NCBI GenBank assembly: GCA_001643675.2
Contig: LSRY02000029.1
Coordinates: 496,001 to 560,000 of the forward strand
DNA length: 64,000 nt
From: Monocercomonoides exilis
Lineage: Eukaryota > Preaxostyla > Oxymonadida > Polymastigidae
Direction of reading: 5' to 3'
Both the position numbers and the translations under genes were made by a program. Position 1 is the stretch's first letter, and every line of letters starts with the position of its first letter. The notes beneath the pieces are model-generated. The model searched no databases, was not told the DNA's origin, and saw only the letters and a program-made list of their open reading frames with translations. This document shows, piece by piece, positions 12,401 through 27,034 of the stretch.

Positions 12401-15400
12401 TTCTTTTCTTCAGGTGTGGCCAGCGGAATCAGCGTCCATCTGTCTCTTCTCTGCCTCTCTTTGTCTGATCTCTTCTTCCTCATGTCTTCATACTCGCTAT
12501 CAGCCTCTCCAGACCTGCTGCCTTCTCTCCAATATGGCCATCGCAGCTGGCACAATGCATCGCTTAGCTTCAGAAGCCCAGACACAATCACCAGAGAAGG
12601 TGACAAGGGACCATTGATATCCCAAGCACCCATGTCTCCATGCGACGAGAAGGGGATGAATGCATCAGGCGAAGCAAGATGGGGCAGCCGTCGAACCTCA
12701 GCAGTAAGCACAACCCACACAACAGGCGAGAAGGAAGATTGAGAGACAAGCGGATTTACATTTGAGAAGAACGTGGAAGTCTGCGAGGAGGATGCGCCAG
12801 ATGAGAGACTCGACCCACGCGAGCCATCAAGAGACGATGGAGAGGACGGAACAAGAGAGGAAAGAGGGGCAAGGGAATACACTGAGCTGCTGACCAGCTG
12901 TGTGCAAGCGATGTCAACTAAGTCCAGCCAGGTCTGCTGGCCAGGTGTTGGCAGAAATGGATGGAGCATTGCAAAGCCAGTGAACGGTAGTGCCATCGAC
13001 ACAACACCAGAGTTCTTCTTCAGATCAGTCGATTCACTCACAAAGCGAAGCACAGCATCTACGTCATAATGTTGCAACTGCATCATCGTCTGCAGCATCT
13101 TCACGAATGCATTAGCAGCATATGAAGGAAACTCTGTTGCGCGCATTGCAGGCAGCTGGATGACTGAGGCAGGGGAAGCAAGGCGCATAGCAACAGGAGT
13201 CTGAGGGGCAGAGAATTCACGCTGTGATGTTGAGATGGAAAGAGGATGAGACTGTTTTGGTGACTCTCCAAATGGATGTGATGACGATGACGAGGATGAT
13301 TGAAAAGCAGCAGAAGAAGACGAGGAAGAAGAGGAGGAGGATGACGATGAATCAGCCACTCTTCCACTTTCTGTTGTCTCTTCTTCATCATCTGCAACAG
13401 GCGCCTTCACTGAATTGGACTCACCCTGTTTAACTTGCATCTGTTTCATCTGCTGTTGGTTTTGCTGAATTTGTTGTTGCATTTCACTTGCTGGCTGCAC
13501 ATCAGATGCAACTTGTAGCATTTCTGTTTCATTTGCGTTTGACCCTTCAGCTGTGGTGCTTGTGGCCACAAAGTAGTCTGCCCCACACGCATTCAAATAG
13601 GAGAGGCAGCTGAAGATGAGCTGGACCATCGGCTTCAGTGTGCGTGATGCGTATGTGTTTGGCAGGATGAACGAGGAAAACGGGGAGAATGCAGCAGACG
13701 TGCCAGATGCAGAGGAAGAGGTGGATGTGCCGAAGTCGAGTGACGAAGCAGACATCATGCTTGATGAGCCAGAGCCAAAAAACGAGTAAGGAGCAGGGCG
13801 GCTGGGCCTGACGACGATGTTGGTGAGTCTGAAGTCGTTTTTGAAGGCTTCGCCCATCGACTGAATGGGCAGGTTGATGAACTTGCGCAGAACAACTGTC
13901 AGTTGCGAGTCTTCCTGCGAGGCAACAAAAGCGAGTGCGAGCGAGCTGAGATTGGAGGAGATGCCGAGCAGCTGAGACATGGCAGAGTTGGAGGGAGTGT
14001 TGTATGAGGCAGATGTCATCTGTGAAGAAGAAGATGATGAGGATGAAGAGGAAGAGGAAGAAGAGCCGTTCATATTGAAAGGCAGAGAAGGCGATGCAAC
14101 TCCTCCACCAGTTGCAGTGTTGGATGCGAGTGCTGTGGCCAGTGGAAATCCAGCAGAGAAGCCGACAGCGCCGACAATTGAAGGGACAGAGGAAACCTGC
14201 TGAACAGAGGCAGACAAAGGAGAAGAGGAAGGAGGAGTGCCAACAGGTGCATTGGTGTTGGGAACATAGCCAGATGAGGCAGAGGCAAAGATGAATGAAT
14301 TAGAAGGCTGCATATCAGCTCCTGACTGTGTCTGAGAAGGAGAAGAGGCAGAAGGGGAACTCGAAGTCTGAGCAGAAGCAGGCATAATTCCTGCTGGTGC
14401 AAGGATGTTAGCGGGAGGAGGAGACATAATCATTGTTATCCGCTTGCACACATTCTTAAAGGCAACATCGACCAGACTGCGCCATTCGTTTGCTGAGAGT
14501 GTCTGGGGAACAAGAAACTGTGCCAAGTAGACAGAAAGAGAAGGTTTGCCAATGATTGAGCGGAGGATCTCTTCCTGAATGCTGTAGGAGTTCAGCGGAA
14601 GCAGCGAGAGAAGAGTGCTGATGGTTGCCTCGTACATCGATGCCACGAGTGAGGTAGATGCGATGAATGAGCGAGAGGCAGAGGCGAATGGAGAGGCAGC
14701 AAAGTTTGTGGAGTAGTTCATGGCACTCGTGTTGGATGGCTGGGAGAGTGTGCCATATGCTCTGCTGCCTGAAAGAGGAGAATTGGTTGTCGAATGGAAT
14801 GGATTGAGCGCTTGTGGGTCGTTTGTTTGCTCCAAGAAGGAGCCATATGCTGTGATGAAGAAGAACACCCAGCCTTCCACCAGTTTTCGCGCCTGAGACG
14901 GCTTGTTCTTCTTTGTCTGGTCTGTTTTCTCTGTTTTCCCCTCTTCGAGAATCTGCCTCAGACGCTGGGCGATCTTCTTCAAGTGCAGAAGAGAGAGCGC
15001 CATGTGCATCAAGTTCTGAGGGTAGACCAAGTCTGTTGCAGCCACAATAGACTGATGCTGAATCGATCGGAGGGCGTTGCAGGCAGCAGCATGGGCAGGG
15101 CTGAGTGTGGTGCTTGGAATAGCTGCTGACAGAATAGTCTCTTCTGTGCACCTTCTTGGAGGCACAATCACCATCGGCCCATTCTCCTCCTCTTCTTCTG
15201 CCAGTGACTGGCTTGAGAGAAATCCGCCTGCTTCCTTTGCAGACGCCCTAGCCATGTGCTGCGGGACAAGCGCCTTGCACTTCACCGGCTTCTGTGTCAT
15301 GGTGCGTGTGCAGGTGTAGAGGTTGCGTATGTGGAAGAGGTGGGCATTGTTGCGCTGGATGGACGAGACGAGCTGGGCAGCTGGGTTGAGAGAGAGTTCG

Positions 15401-18400
15401 GTGCCTGTGGCTGTCCCATCTCCCGACGGAATGACTGCTGTTGGGTCAGCCAGCGACGTGCCTGACTGCTGCATGACCTGCTTGGCGAAGTTGGAGAGTG
15501 TTGCTTGATGGACACGCATACCGGCATCGAGCTCGGTGATGCTGTCGAGATCGAATTTGGGGAGAGAAGAGGAGAAAGTGAAGGGGACAAGAAGCTTTGT
15601 GGAGGCGACAGAGGCAACAAGAGAAGATGGAGGGGATGTTGATGATGATGGAATGATGGACGAATGAAGAGAAGAAGGAAAAGATGATGAAGATGAGGAT
15701 GCATTTGGAGATTGAGAAGTTGTTGAGGCCAATTCGTGGCCTGTTGGTGTTGTTGACGATGAAGATGGGGGCGTTGAGGTTGACATATCAGCAACTGGAG
15801 AATTGGCAGAAGAAGAAGAAGACGACGATGATGAAGAGGATGAAGACGAATAGGATGTGATGATGTTGTCTTCAGTTGCAATGTGTTCATCGTCAATCAG
15901 ATATGAATCTACATCAACACTCTGCACTTTCACTGGCCTTGAGTCATCGATCTTCTCAAATAAATACTCGTCTTCATCATCCACATGCCTTTTCTCATAG
16001 ACATTTTCCATTTCAGTCGATGGAATCTGCCCAGAAACACTTCGAGTGGCTGGTTTGTGCCGCATCACCAGAGCAAATGCGACAGAAGGTGACTGAGTGA
16101 GGAAAGGAGTCTGACCAATGAGGAAGCGAGGCATCAGCCAGTCAGAATGCATCGAGTGCCAGATGCAGCGGTGGGCCAGGGCTGTTTGAGGGAAGAAGAT
16201 GAAGGAGTAGAACATGGAGGAGGAATACCAAGAAGGGAGTGCGTTGCTGGGATTAGATGGAGAAGAAGAAGAAGAAGTAGTAGTAGTAGTAGATGAAGAA
16301 GAGGACAATGATGAGTAATATGATGGAGGAAGAAGAGGTTTCGAAGTTTGATCAAAACGAGAGTCAGAGCAGACAGACATCAGCTCATTTGTGCTTGAAA
16401 CAGAAGCAACCGAGGGAGATTGAGTAGGAAATGCAGGAGTAAGAGAGAGGGGGCCAGGGGAGTTCAAAGAAGAGGTGGACAAAGGAGGGAGCTGGGTGAA
16501 GCTGCCAGAGGAGGCGATGATGCTGCGGATGGCAGTGTATTCCCAAGAGAGATGCTCCAAATGCTTGATGGCTGTGTGGAGATAGGCAATGTGGAATGAG
16601 CGGCGCAGGCGAAAGGCGACAGAAGACGAAGGAAAAGAGAAAGTTGAAGAGAAAGTTGGAGGTGTGCTTGGGGGTGTGGTTGTTGTGGCTGGCGCTGTTG
16701 TTGATGATGATGATGATTGTGATGAAAATGATGATGGCGATAGAGTTGCAGCAGATGGCTGAGGAGGAAGGTAAGAGGCAAGTGAAGGAGGAACAGGGCG
16801 GGATGAGTGGATGTGTGGGCAGAAGAGAGTGTAGAAGGAGAGGGTGTATTCTGAATAAGGAGAAGAGACAAGAGGGAAAGGCGGAGTAATCACTGGGAAT
16901 GTTGTGGGGGCATTTGATTTGCTCTTTGAGGAAGGAGGCGATGGCAGAGGGCCCTTTGAAGTGAAGGCAGGAGAAGGCGAGGAGAAAAGGGGGGAAGGCG
17001 TGGTGATGTTGGAGAAGGGAGTATCTGGAAGGGACATGGGAGTGTACAATGAATCGTCTGTCAGATAAGGTGTAATGGATGAGGATGAGGAAGAGGAAGA
17101 AGAAGAAGATGATGAATAGTTCTGTTTGGCTGGTGGAGGAGCAACTGCTTCGAGTTGGTTCTGGATTTCCTCCTTCATAAACTGCACAGCACTGTTCCAG
17201 TTCCCAAGCACATCGATGACCTTGCTGATTGCACGTGTTCCGAGTGTTTCTCTTATCAGCTTGAAGTGTTCCTCCGCTGTGGATGCAAAAAGAGCAGAGG
17301 AGATTGATGGGGCTGTGCCAGACACGCCATGAAGAGAGGACGAAGAGGAACATAAACGAGCATTGGCCTCAACAAGAAACACGATGAAGAAGTGGACGAT
17401 GGCTGGATGAGCTAAACTGAGTGGGTTTGTGTTCGGCAGACAGTACTCAACCATGAAGGCGACAACTAACATGCATATCTGAGGAGAGAGAGGGGATTGT
17501 GTAGCAATATAAGGCAGAGAAGCAACAGAGGAGTCATGCACAAGAGGCTCAACAGGCTCAACAGGCGATGACTGAATGCCGAAGGTGGCAGGGGGAATGG
17601 TTGATGAGGTGAGGCTGGAGAGCACAGCAACAAAGAGGAAGGGATACTGCACACACAGCTGCTTCATCCACTTCACCTCTCTCGAGAAGAGATGCTCCAA
17701 GATCTCTATTTTGAACTCCTCTTCGGGTCTTTCTCCTCTATCAGCTATGTCAAAACGATTATTTCTGGCTCCTCTTTCGCTGTTGAGCAGAGACTGTCTG
17801 ACAGGAAATGCTTTGTCCAAAAGGAGTGGAAGAATCACATCAGACACACCACAGCCGCAAAAGTGGAGAGGGTCTCTTTGATTGCTTAGAATGCGCTGCA
17901 GATCAGATGCAAACGAGGCAGAGCAGCCAGACGAGAGAGAAGGAGACATTCGATTCGGGTGCAGTGGGTTCATATGCTCCATTCGGATCTGGTTGGCTTC
18001 AGCGACAATTGACATGGAAGCGAAGCAGAGGGAGTTCAGCAGCGACATCCACACAGGAGACAGACTCCATTGAGGAATGCTGAAGAACACACTGAACCAA
18101 ACGGGAAGGGAAAAGAATGGTCGTTTTGTCGCTGTTTGTGGTGCACGCTTTGAAGAAAGAGCTAATCCAGTGCTGTTTCCATTGTCTGATTCCCCACTCA
18201 ATTCAGCAGTTGCTTTTCGTGTAACTTCTGCCCACTTCTCTTCGTCTGTCACTTCAGCCGCATTCTTCTTCAGATAGAACATACTCAGGGCATCTGAATC
18301 TCCTTCACTTGCATGTGCCTTCCACGCCTCCTTCTCCTTCTTCCTCTTTTCTTTCCTTCTTTGCCTGCTCTCTTCTTCGCTCTGCACATCTTCTGAGTTG

Positions 18401-21400
18401 TCTTCATCATCCAGCTCCTCTGCCTCGTCTTCTCTGATCCGATCGCTCCAATAGTCGCTCCTTGCAATGATGTCCTTCCACACAAGAAGAGTCGATGTGC
18501 CAATCGCAAAGGAGTTCAACAGAACATTCGCTTTTGGCTTCCTTTTTGGCAGAAATGACTGGAAGAACAAGAAAGTGGAGGATAAAAAGGACGAAGCAGC
18601 GGTTGCCACCGTCTGTGTGAGTGATGACCCCAGCTGAGCAGCATGCATTCCTGCCTTGTTTCCCGAGGCCACCAGAAGAGACACGATTGAAGGTGCAACA
18701 GGAATGGTGTATGTTTGCATTGCATTTGACAGCGCATCAATCTCATTCAGGTTCTTGTTGAAGGAGCTGAGACAGTATTGGAGAGAAGGCTGGATGTCTG
18801 CATAGGATGCACTGGAATGCAGACGAGAGGAGCCAAACTGAGAGGCAAATGGCACAGAAGAGACAGAGTTAAGCTGTTTGGCAGAAGATGAATGAGAAAG
18901 GAGAAGACCAACATCAGACGCAGAGGAGGTGGTGGTGGATGTGTTTGAGGCAGACTTCTCAGACACAGACTTGATGGTTGAGGCATAAGAGATGAACTGG
19001 AGAGCACGAAAGGCAGAGGGAATGTTGTGCGTGGCTAGCAAGAAGATGAAGTGGGCTTTGAGCTCGTCAGACGAAGGAAATAGGAATTGACATGAGGAGG
19101 ATGATTTGACAGATGAAGGAGATGTTGACGTTGTTGATGAAGAAGATGATGAATAAGCATTGGATGAACTGACATTTCCAAACAAGATGGAAGCAAAATG
19201 GAGGAGCGAAGTGAATTCTTGAGGAGCTGATGACTGTTCGAGTGCTGTGAGTGCAGATGAAAGTGTGAGGGTGTCTGGCTCCATGTCTTCCAAAAGGACA
19301 GAAGACGGGGAGTGCAAAGAAGAAGGCATCTTCTCCTGTTTCTGTGGGGTTGACAGGCTGTTCACTACACTCTGCATCCGAGTCACAAGAAGCACGGCTT
19401 TGCGGATGGAGTCTTTGAATGTGAAGGCAAAATGGGCAGATGCTTCAGAAGGTGTGGAATTGTCGAGTGAATTGGATGAATGGAATGATTGGAATGAAGA
19501 AGTGACTTGAGAAGAGGCATATGCTGAAGATGAGTTGGAGGGAGAAATAGCTACTTGATCTTGGGGCTCTTCTGCTGAATGCAGAGGAAGTGGAGTAATG
19601 TCAGAAGAAGAAGAAGAGGAGGAAGAAGAAAGAGAAGAAGAAAAAGAAGAAGACTTCGATGAAGATTTGTCTGAAGATAAAGAGGCATATGCCATGGAAG
19701 GTGGGACAGTCAATGGAAGTGACTCGAAATGCATTCTCTGGAGAAGAGTGTTCACCCAAATAGACAGCTGTTTGAGTGATGTTATGGTCGAATAAGAAGA
19801 AGGAGCCGTTTTGCTCTTCGTTTTCGGCTGCTGTTCAACTGGCAGGCTGTGAATGTGCAAAATAGACTGCAAATTCTTCTCTGATATTTTTTCCTTCTTA
19901 TTGGAAGGAATTCCATTTCTTTCGTTTTCCTCTTTCTTTTCGCGTGCTATTTCTTCGCCTGTGATGTACTCAGCCAGACACAAGTCAATCAATGCACTGA
20001 AAAGAGACAGCTGCTTTGCTGGCGACACGAGAAGATGCTGTTTCTGTGTTTGGAAATAGAAAGAAGGGAAGAGATAGGAAGGAGGCACCACTCCATATGT
20101 TGATCTGCCTGGCGTGGCAGCAGCTGTGAGGAGAGAAGAGGGAGCCGGCGGAGGAGTCGTGAGAGAATACGAAGGCGGTTCAGATGGCCAGACAGAAGGC
20201 GGACGGGAGGAAAGGGAAGAAGGCGTGGAGAGAGCAGAAAGAGGCTCTGTGGTTGAGGCAAAGTTGTATTCGGGCATCCAATTGTGTGAGGCCAGGCAGT
20301 ACAACTCAGAAGTCCGCTGGACAGAGTCAAAGTTGAGCAAATCGATGCATCTCTTGGCGAACTCAAAGAGAAGCGAGGGAGGAAAAGAGGAGGAGGCATA
20401 TGAGTGGAGATAGCTGACTGTTGAGAGAGACTGACCTAAAAGAGAAGAGAGAGAGGAAGGAACAGAAGAAGAAGAAGAAGAAGATGGGATGCGTGCATTG
20501 TTTGACTGCATAAAGCGGATGAGGACACGAAGAGCATCAGAAGCAGGTGCCCAGCGGAGGATGTGTTTGAAAGGGATGAATTCCAACAGGAAGTTGTGGA
20601 TGAAGGAGAAAAGGGAGGTTGGAATGTGGACAGCACGCACTGTTCCTGGATGGGCTGCGATGCTCCGCTCTTCTGATTGAGTGGAGGAAGAAGAAGGATG
20701 TGCGGATTGGTCGAATGTGGATGATGAGAGAGACAGCTTGGATGACTCATCTCCAAATGATGACTGGTTAGGGCTCTCTTCAGAAGGTGTGGATGAGACA
20801 GATGCTTCTCTTGATTCACTGGCTGAAGGAGTGTTATTATTACTGTTACTATTACTATTATTGATAGTGGTGGTGGATGTGTTGGTTGCTGCTGCTGTTG
20901 AACCAACAAAAGGCGTGCTCTCTTTGGACATCTCAATCACAGGCATGATTGGCAGCAGTATCTTCTCTTCAAACAAGAACGATGACAACAATCCAGTGCA
21001 GAGCGGCTCTCCAGTCTTAATTTCGTCATATTCGAAGTTTGATTCTTCATCTTCATCGCTTTGCCTTCTTTCAACGCTGCTTCTATCTGTCCCTGTCGTT
21101 GATTGCTCTTCATTGGCTTCACTTCTTTCCTCAGACACTGAATGCTCCTTTGCTCTTTCCTCGTCTGTTGAAGGAGAGCGTGAACTCACTCCACTCACAG
21201 GCACTTGTCGTTGTGTCCTTCCTCTCCTTCCATCAGCTGATGCTGTTGAAAGTGCAGCAGGGGACATGCCCCGTGGTGAATTGCGTGAATAATACGATGT
21301 CTGTGCGAGTGGGGCGAATGAAACATGTCTCAGTTGATTCCTCAGCCTCTGCCGGACAGCCAGCTGGTGCTGCTCTTCCATCGCCTTCTGCTGCTCCTGA

Positions 21401-24400
21401 ATGTGCAGCGTGTTCAGATAGGAGAAAGTGGAGTCTCTGGCTGCCATCACCAGCTCATTCATGAGCGGCGGAATGCCCAAAATCAATCCACACAAACAGT
21501 CTTTCAATGCTTTTGCTCGAAGAATCTCTCTTTCTTTCTGCTTTTCAATTCGGCGCTTTCCTCTTATCATCTTCTGTTGCTTGCGTTTTTCGCTGCTACT
21601 CAACACATCTGCGCCTGACTCAATTGCCTTTTGCTTTGCCTGCAATGCGTCAATATCAGCCAGAAATGCGAGGGTGGCTGTGAAATATGATGCAACAGCT
21701 GCGATTTGTGAATCATTTCCATGTGAATATGATGATGATGACGAGGATAAGGAAGAGGACGAGGATGAATCAGAAGGAGAACTTGCAGTGAAAGAGGTTG
21801 ACAGAGAGGATGTTGTGGTGAGTTTGCTGTATGATGTGGATGAGCTATTGGTGTATGTGAGTGACTGAGTAGTAGCAGCTGTTGATGATGAAGCTCCATT
21901 CATGTTGGGAGTTGTTTGAGAGTCTGTTTCATTCGCTCTGGTCAAATCTTCCTCAAATGTGCTGTTTGGAGTCATTTCTCTGCTAGCACCTCCAATCAAA
22001 TTGGAAATTGGAGTTGACTTGTATGTCTTCAAACTTGTGCTTTTCCATTCCTCTTCAATGGGATCTTCCTTCTTTTCCTGAAAGGCTACAAGAAACAGAT
22101 TCACATTCGCCTGCATCATAATGTCTTCGTCTGTGGGTTCTTCTTTTGAAGCAGCGCTGTGTGCCAGGTGCAGCAAGAGGGCTGCTATGAACACAGAAGA
22201 TGCCTCGTCTGGATGCGAAAGGCCAGTCAGCACAAGCAGATGGAACCTCAACAGAGTCAAACAATGGTTGGCAAAGGAGTTCTGCTCCATCTCGTCTGCT
22301 TTTGCCTCCTGCCTCTTGCGAAGTGAGTGGGACATGAGCACTCTGCTGCCTACGTGCTGCTCCAGTGGCTTGTTCTTGCTCATGCTCTGCCGCTTGATCT
22401 CGCCCTGTGTCTCCTTCACAGTCGATGCCCAGAAGTTAGATGCTGCTGGCTTCTGTCTGTTGGCATTCATCTCCTGCAGCCTCAGTTGGATGGCCAGATG
22501 GTAGTTGATGTCTTCAGAGGTGTCAAACATGATTGGAATCTTCTTTGTCGCCCATCCTGTTTTCGTCGGCGCCCAGCCATTGCGCTCCATCACTCTTACA
22601 AATGATGACAGCAGATTGCTGTTTGAGGAGACAGCTGGTGAAGTACACGCAGATACACTCAACGGAGAGCTTGCGGCAGACACCACAGACACAGCAGGAG
22701 TGGGCAGAGGTGTCAGAATGCTGGCAGAAGCAGAGCTAGGCAGCGAGTAGTCACTGCTGGAGACAGGTTGACCAGCAGATGGCTGTGTGGCTGAGGGAAG
22801 AGAGAGAGAGAAGTCGTTGTCTGTGAATGAGGACAGTGCAGACTTCACAAGTGGGCCACTGGGCTCTTCTCGGCTGAAAGGGACATCCCAAATGTGTGTG
22901 GAAGAGACGCCTTGTTGTGATGCCCCTTCATCCTCAGATGGAAACGACAAATGAGAAGGCCGCATTGTCTGTGCCATGCTGTCCCAGTCAAATCGCTGTG
23001 TGTTGGCAGCAATGATGCCAATCATCGCCCAGACAGACGAAGGAGACAAAAGAGCAAAAGGGAAAGTGGACGAAGAGGAGAGAGAGGCAAAGCCTTGCGT
23101 GGGCGCTGTTTTGAATGAGTTCTGGTTTGATTGCTGTTTGCTGGATGTGTCTGATGATGAGCTGTTTGAAGTGCTGCTTGAGCGAGAGTCGAAGACAGGA
23201 GATGCTTCCACATAATATTTGAGGACAGAAGAGAGATTGAAGAAGCGGGCGATGATGGATGGGCTGTTCGTGTTCAGGATGTATGTGGCTGTGTGCAGAA
23301 GGACAGTGTCAAGAAGAGGCTGAAGAACAACAGAGGCAGCTAAAAAGGTTGGAGTGTTTGAAGTTGAGGTTGTTGTTGATGATGATTGAGTAGCCGTTGT
23401 TGATTGCTCTTTCTCTGAACTTGCTTGCACTTCTTGTTCTTTCTTCTCATTTTGTCTGTTTTTCTCATCTTCCTGTTTCTCCTCTCTCTTCAGCAGCGTC
23501 TTCCAGAATGTCTCTGTCTTCTTCAGCAGTCGGCACAGTTCATTGAGAATTATTGCAGTGAGCAAAGGACATCTGTGGGAGAACTCTGAAGACAGACACG
23601 ACGACAAAAGAGAAGCCACCACAAACACAAACGAGAGCGAGGGCGAAGGAGAAGTGGAGATGCTGCGAAACACTTCAAACTGTGCTGTTGTCAAGAAACG
23701 GGCAGGGGAAAACGTGAAGTTTGGATTTGTTTCAGCGCAGAGGCGGTCGAATGTCTGAGTGAAGAGGACGTTTTCGATGAACTGCTCCACACCCAGTTTG
23801 CGCCACATCATCAGCAGATCTTCTTCAGTCGGAGGAACCAGCTTCAGTGGAGGCAGTGGGCGTTTCAGCGGGGGTGGTGCCACAAGCAGAGAATCGTCTC
23901 TGAGGAGGATGTTTGGGCTGAGTCCGACAGCAGCTGCAGGAGAGGCAGGAGAAGGTAGCACTTTGCGGAGGTTGGGCAGAGGACGGGGGATTGAAAAGCC
24001 GCCGATGGCTGAGCCGAAGGTGGTGGTGCGAGACATCACTGGCGCGGGGGAGTATGTGTTGCCCGAAGAGGAAGAGGAAGAAGAAGACGAGGAAGAAGAC
24101 GAGGATGATGAAAATGATGATGAAGAAGTTAAGGAAGAATCTAATGAATGCTCGATTGAATAAACAGGTTTTGATGACTCACTGGATGTATATGGACGGT
24201 TGGCAATGACAAAGTCACGGGAAGGCTCCTGCAGTTCAAATGGAACAAGAACATGTTGTGGATTCTCTGAATTGGACTCGTAAATGCGCTGTGTCAGCAG
24301 AGACAGAGAGGCGATGAAGTATTCAACTGTCTTTCGGAAGTATGGAAGAAACAGAGAAAGGCATTTGGTCTCAGCTTCAGCAAAGGCAGCTGCTCTGTTT

Positions 24401-26941
24401 GAATAAGAAGGAGGAGCAGGAGATGAAGTGGAGAAGGAAGAAGAAGAAGAAGAGAAGAAACCAGAATTGACAGATGATGCTAATTGGTGTGAAGAGCCAG
24501 TTGAGTGCATGTCAGGTGAAGAAAGTGAAGGAAGAGTCAAATTTGCTCTGAATGACTGCATAGCAGCAGTTGGGGCAGATGCATCGTTTCTTGCATATGT
24601 AGCCGATGGAGAGTAATAGTTCTGTGCTGCCTTCTCATTTACACTCCTTCCAGTTGAAGAAGAAGCTGATGAACTGCATTCATCTTCTTGTGTGTCTATT
24701 AGCATCTGTCTTGTTTCCTTTGATTTTGTATCAAAGCGGAAGATCCAACTCCACACAGGCTCCACCGAAAAGACAAAAGGTGACGCCCAGTCGGCCGCAT
24801 CAGCCACATCCAGAAACACAAAATAGAGGAACATTTGGGTGGGCACAACGATAGACTCAGCTGGGAATGGATAAGGGGGAGTGAATTGGGTGTGGGGAAA
24901 GGACAAAAGCTCTGAAGAGGAGGAAGAAGAAGAGGAGGAGGAGGTTGTAGTGGAAAGAGGAGGGCAATAGCGATAGGGTGTATGTGGGGTGAGAACAGAT
25001 GCGAAGATTGAGGCAATTGATCGGATGGTGTTCCTCACAAATGTGTATGGCGTGTTCAAAACAGAGTCCTGCTGCCTCATCTGCGTCTGAGAGGCGTTCC
25101 CTACCATCGTCTGCATTCCTCCCACAGCAACAGCACCTGCCCCACCTGCTGACTGAGCAGAGGAAGATGAAGCAGAAGTCGGAAAGACTGACGAAAGAGG
25201 TGAGCCTCCAATCGACACAGGCGTCTCTTCTAGGAAGTCCAGCACAGATGCTGTCTCTGCTGACTCCTCTTCGCCTTCACCGTCTTCATTTTTGTCTGAT
25301 TGCGCACCATTTTTGTCGAGCTTTCGTGCGCTTTGGGCAGGAAATCCCTTTCCTCTCCACGCTTCTGCTGGACGTGATTCCTTTTTGAGATGTTTTGAAG
25401 CAGCACTGTCCTTTTCAGCACTCAAATCTCTGCTTTTGCTCAAATGACTGTGTTTGCTCCTCTCTTTATCTTTATCTTTCTCCTTCTCTGCCTCTCTTCC
25501 CTTTCCAACTTCTATTCTCGAAGGGCGGCGTTTCATTATCGTCGGAGGCATAGGTGTCGGTCCAGTCACATGTGCTCCTCTGCTGCTGCTTCTGCTGCTG
25601 CTCTCCAGAATATACGACGAATGGTGCGATCTTCTTCTTCTATGGGACGATGAGTGGGACTTCCTTTTGTGCATCTCCACCTCCATCTGGAACCTCTGCC
25701 TCGTCTCCTCACTAATCCTTCGAATCCCCTCCCACGGCTTCGCCTGGTTCACATTCACCTGGTGATTCCGCCAGCCATATGGCCTGTCTTTGAACTCGCG
25801 CTGCCTCTCCAGCTCAGCACAGGCAGAGACCTCGACTGTCAGCAGACACAGCAAATGCACCTCAACCACACTGCACTCCCACTGGAAGCGGCTGCGGTTC
25901 GTCTGTCCACGGTCGCTCAAGTCCAGCAGAGAAGGAAAGTACTGATAGCGAGTGCTGGAGAGTGAGAGTGAAGATGAAGCAGGTGCTGTGGTATGCATAG
26001 GGCCTTCAGACGATGCAGTGACAGATGTGATGATTGGAGAAGAGGTAGAATTCGACCGCTGGAAGTCATCCATCCATGGAAAATACGCAAATTCCTGATA
26101 TGACAATCCTTCGTCATCAAAGTTATACAATTCCGTTTTTCCTTCTGCTTCATCGTTATCTTCTTTGCCCTTTCCCTTAGTCCTGTCTCTGTCTCTGTCT
26201 CGCCTTTTTTCCCTGTGAGATTTTCTATTATCTTTTGTCTGACCTAACTGATTGGTTAGAATAAGATCTGTCGTTGGAGAAGGTTGTTGGCTGTTCATTT
26301 CATCTTTTAAAAGCTTAACATCCAGACAAGCCCATTCCAAATAGCTTTTTAAATCAATTTGAGTTTCATAGATCTTCAACTTTATTCCAGGAATTACATT
26401 TTCAGCGAGCCATCTAACATGGTCATAATATCGTTCCATTCTTCCAAAATTCACAGAATTTAATCTAGACGATATATACGAAATTGTAGTCGAAATGCTT
26501 TTTCCGCATGAGTTACACGCTCCAGTTATGTTTTCAGTTGTTTCACTAGTTTTCCAACATTCTGGTTCAATGCGATCAATTTTCCTTTGATAATGAAGAA
26601 GCTGACGCGATTCCGACCAAAGGTGCTCGCAATGTTCGCGAAAAGCTGACAAAAGATCATTAATTGTTGGTATTGTTTTTGAAGTATTTTGAAGTGTCCA
26701 AAAACGAGCATTTGTTTGTAATGCTCTGATAGGAAGTGGTGGACGAGGTACATAAGGAAATGCGTTATGCAGTTGTGAGATACAATGAGGTATCCAACCA
26801 AGTTCTTGAAGAGAGAAACAAGAAAATGAAAAATGCGATCTTATGATTAGTAAAAGATATGAAAATGTTAAATATTATAAATAGATATATAAAATACCTT
26901 TCTAAAGTATTCTCTGGGGCTTGTGAGTTGCTGTAACGCAT
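6467..26941 (-). CDS. Giant serine-rich protein, about 6,754 aa, function unknown
   Basis: Not recognised. The model is: exon 1 at 26898-26941; a 58-nt intron (GTATTT...CTAATCATAAG); one 20,044-nt exon at 6796-26839; an 89-nt intron; exon 6609-6706; a 63-nt intron (GTATGT...CTTTAG); and exon 6467-6545 ending in TAA. All junctions keep frame. The protein alternates helical, hydrophobic stretches with poly-Ser, Ser/Thr/Pro and acidic linkers. It has an Arg/Ser/His-rich basic patch near residue 415 and a Gln-rich segment near 4470. I see no signal peptide, clear membrane span, zinc finger or enzyme motif. The overall look is of a large alpha-solenoid scaffold (HEAT/ARM-like) with disordered insertions, which is inference. 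The start may instead be the upstream in-frame ATG at 27022, but that is only 12 bp from the divergent NLE start. The 5' acceptor choice is also uncertain (alternatives within 26680-26805). Confidence 0.8.
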
Positions 26942-27034
26942 TTTCTTTCCAGAAGAGAGAATTGTAATATTTGAGAGATCTTTCCCTTTAATGTAAACTG
27001 TTTGATAGATAGAAAATTTCAAGAGGAAATATTG

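Noticed and set aside
20681-21292. Plus-strand open frame with Glu/Asp and Leu runs, and many similar frames on the plus strand across 7000-26600
   Set aside because: They are the reverse complement of poly-Ser and Ser/Thr-rich codons of the giant minus-strand gene. TCN runs read in other frames give Leu, Glu, Arg or Asp runs, and none shows a domain or independent start context.
6742-26652. Mediator MED12 or UBR4 identity for the giant minus-strand protein
   Set aside because: Size and architecture were suggestive, but I could not match any conserved block of those families to its N- or C-terminal regions.
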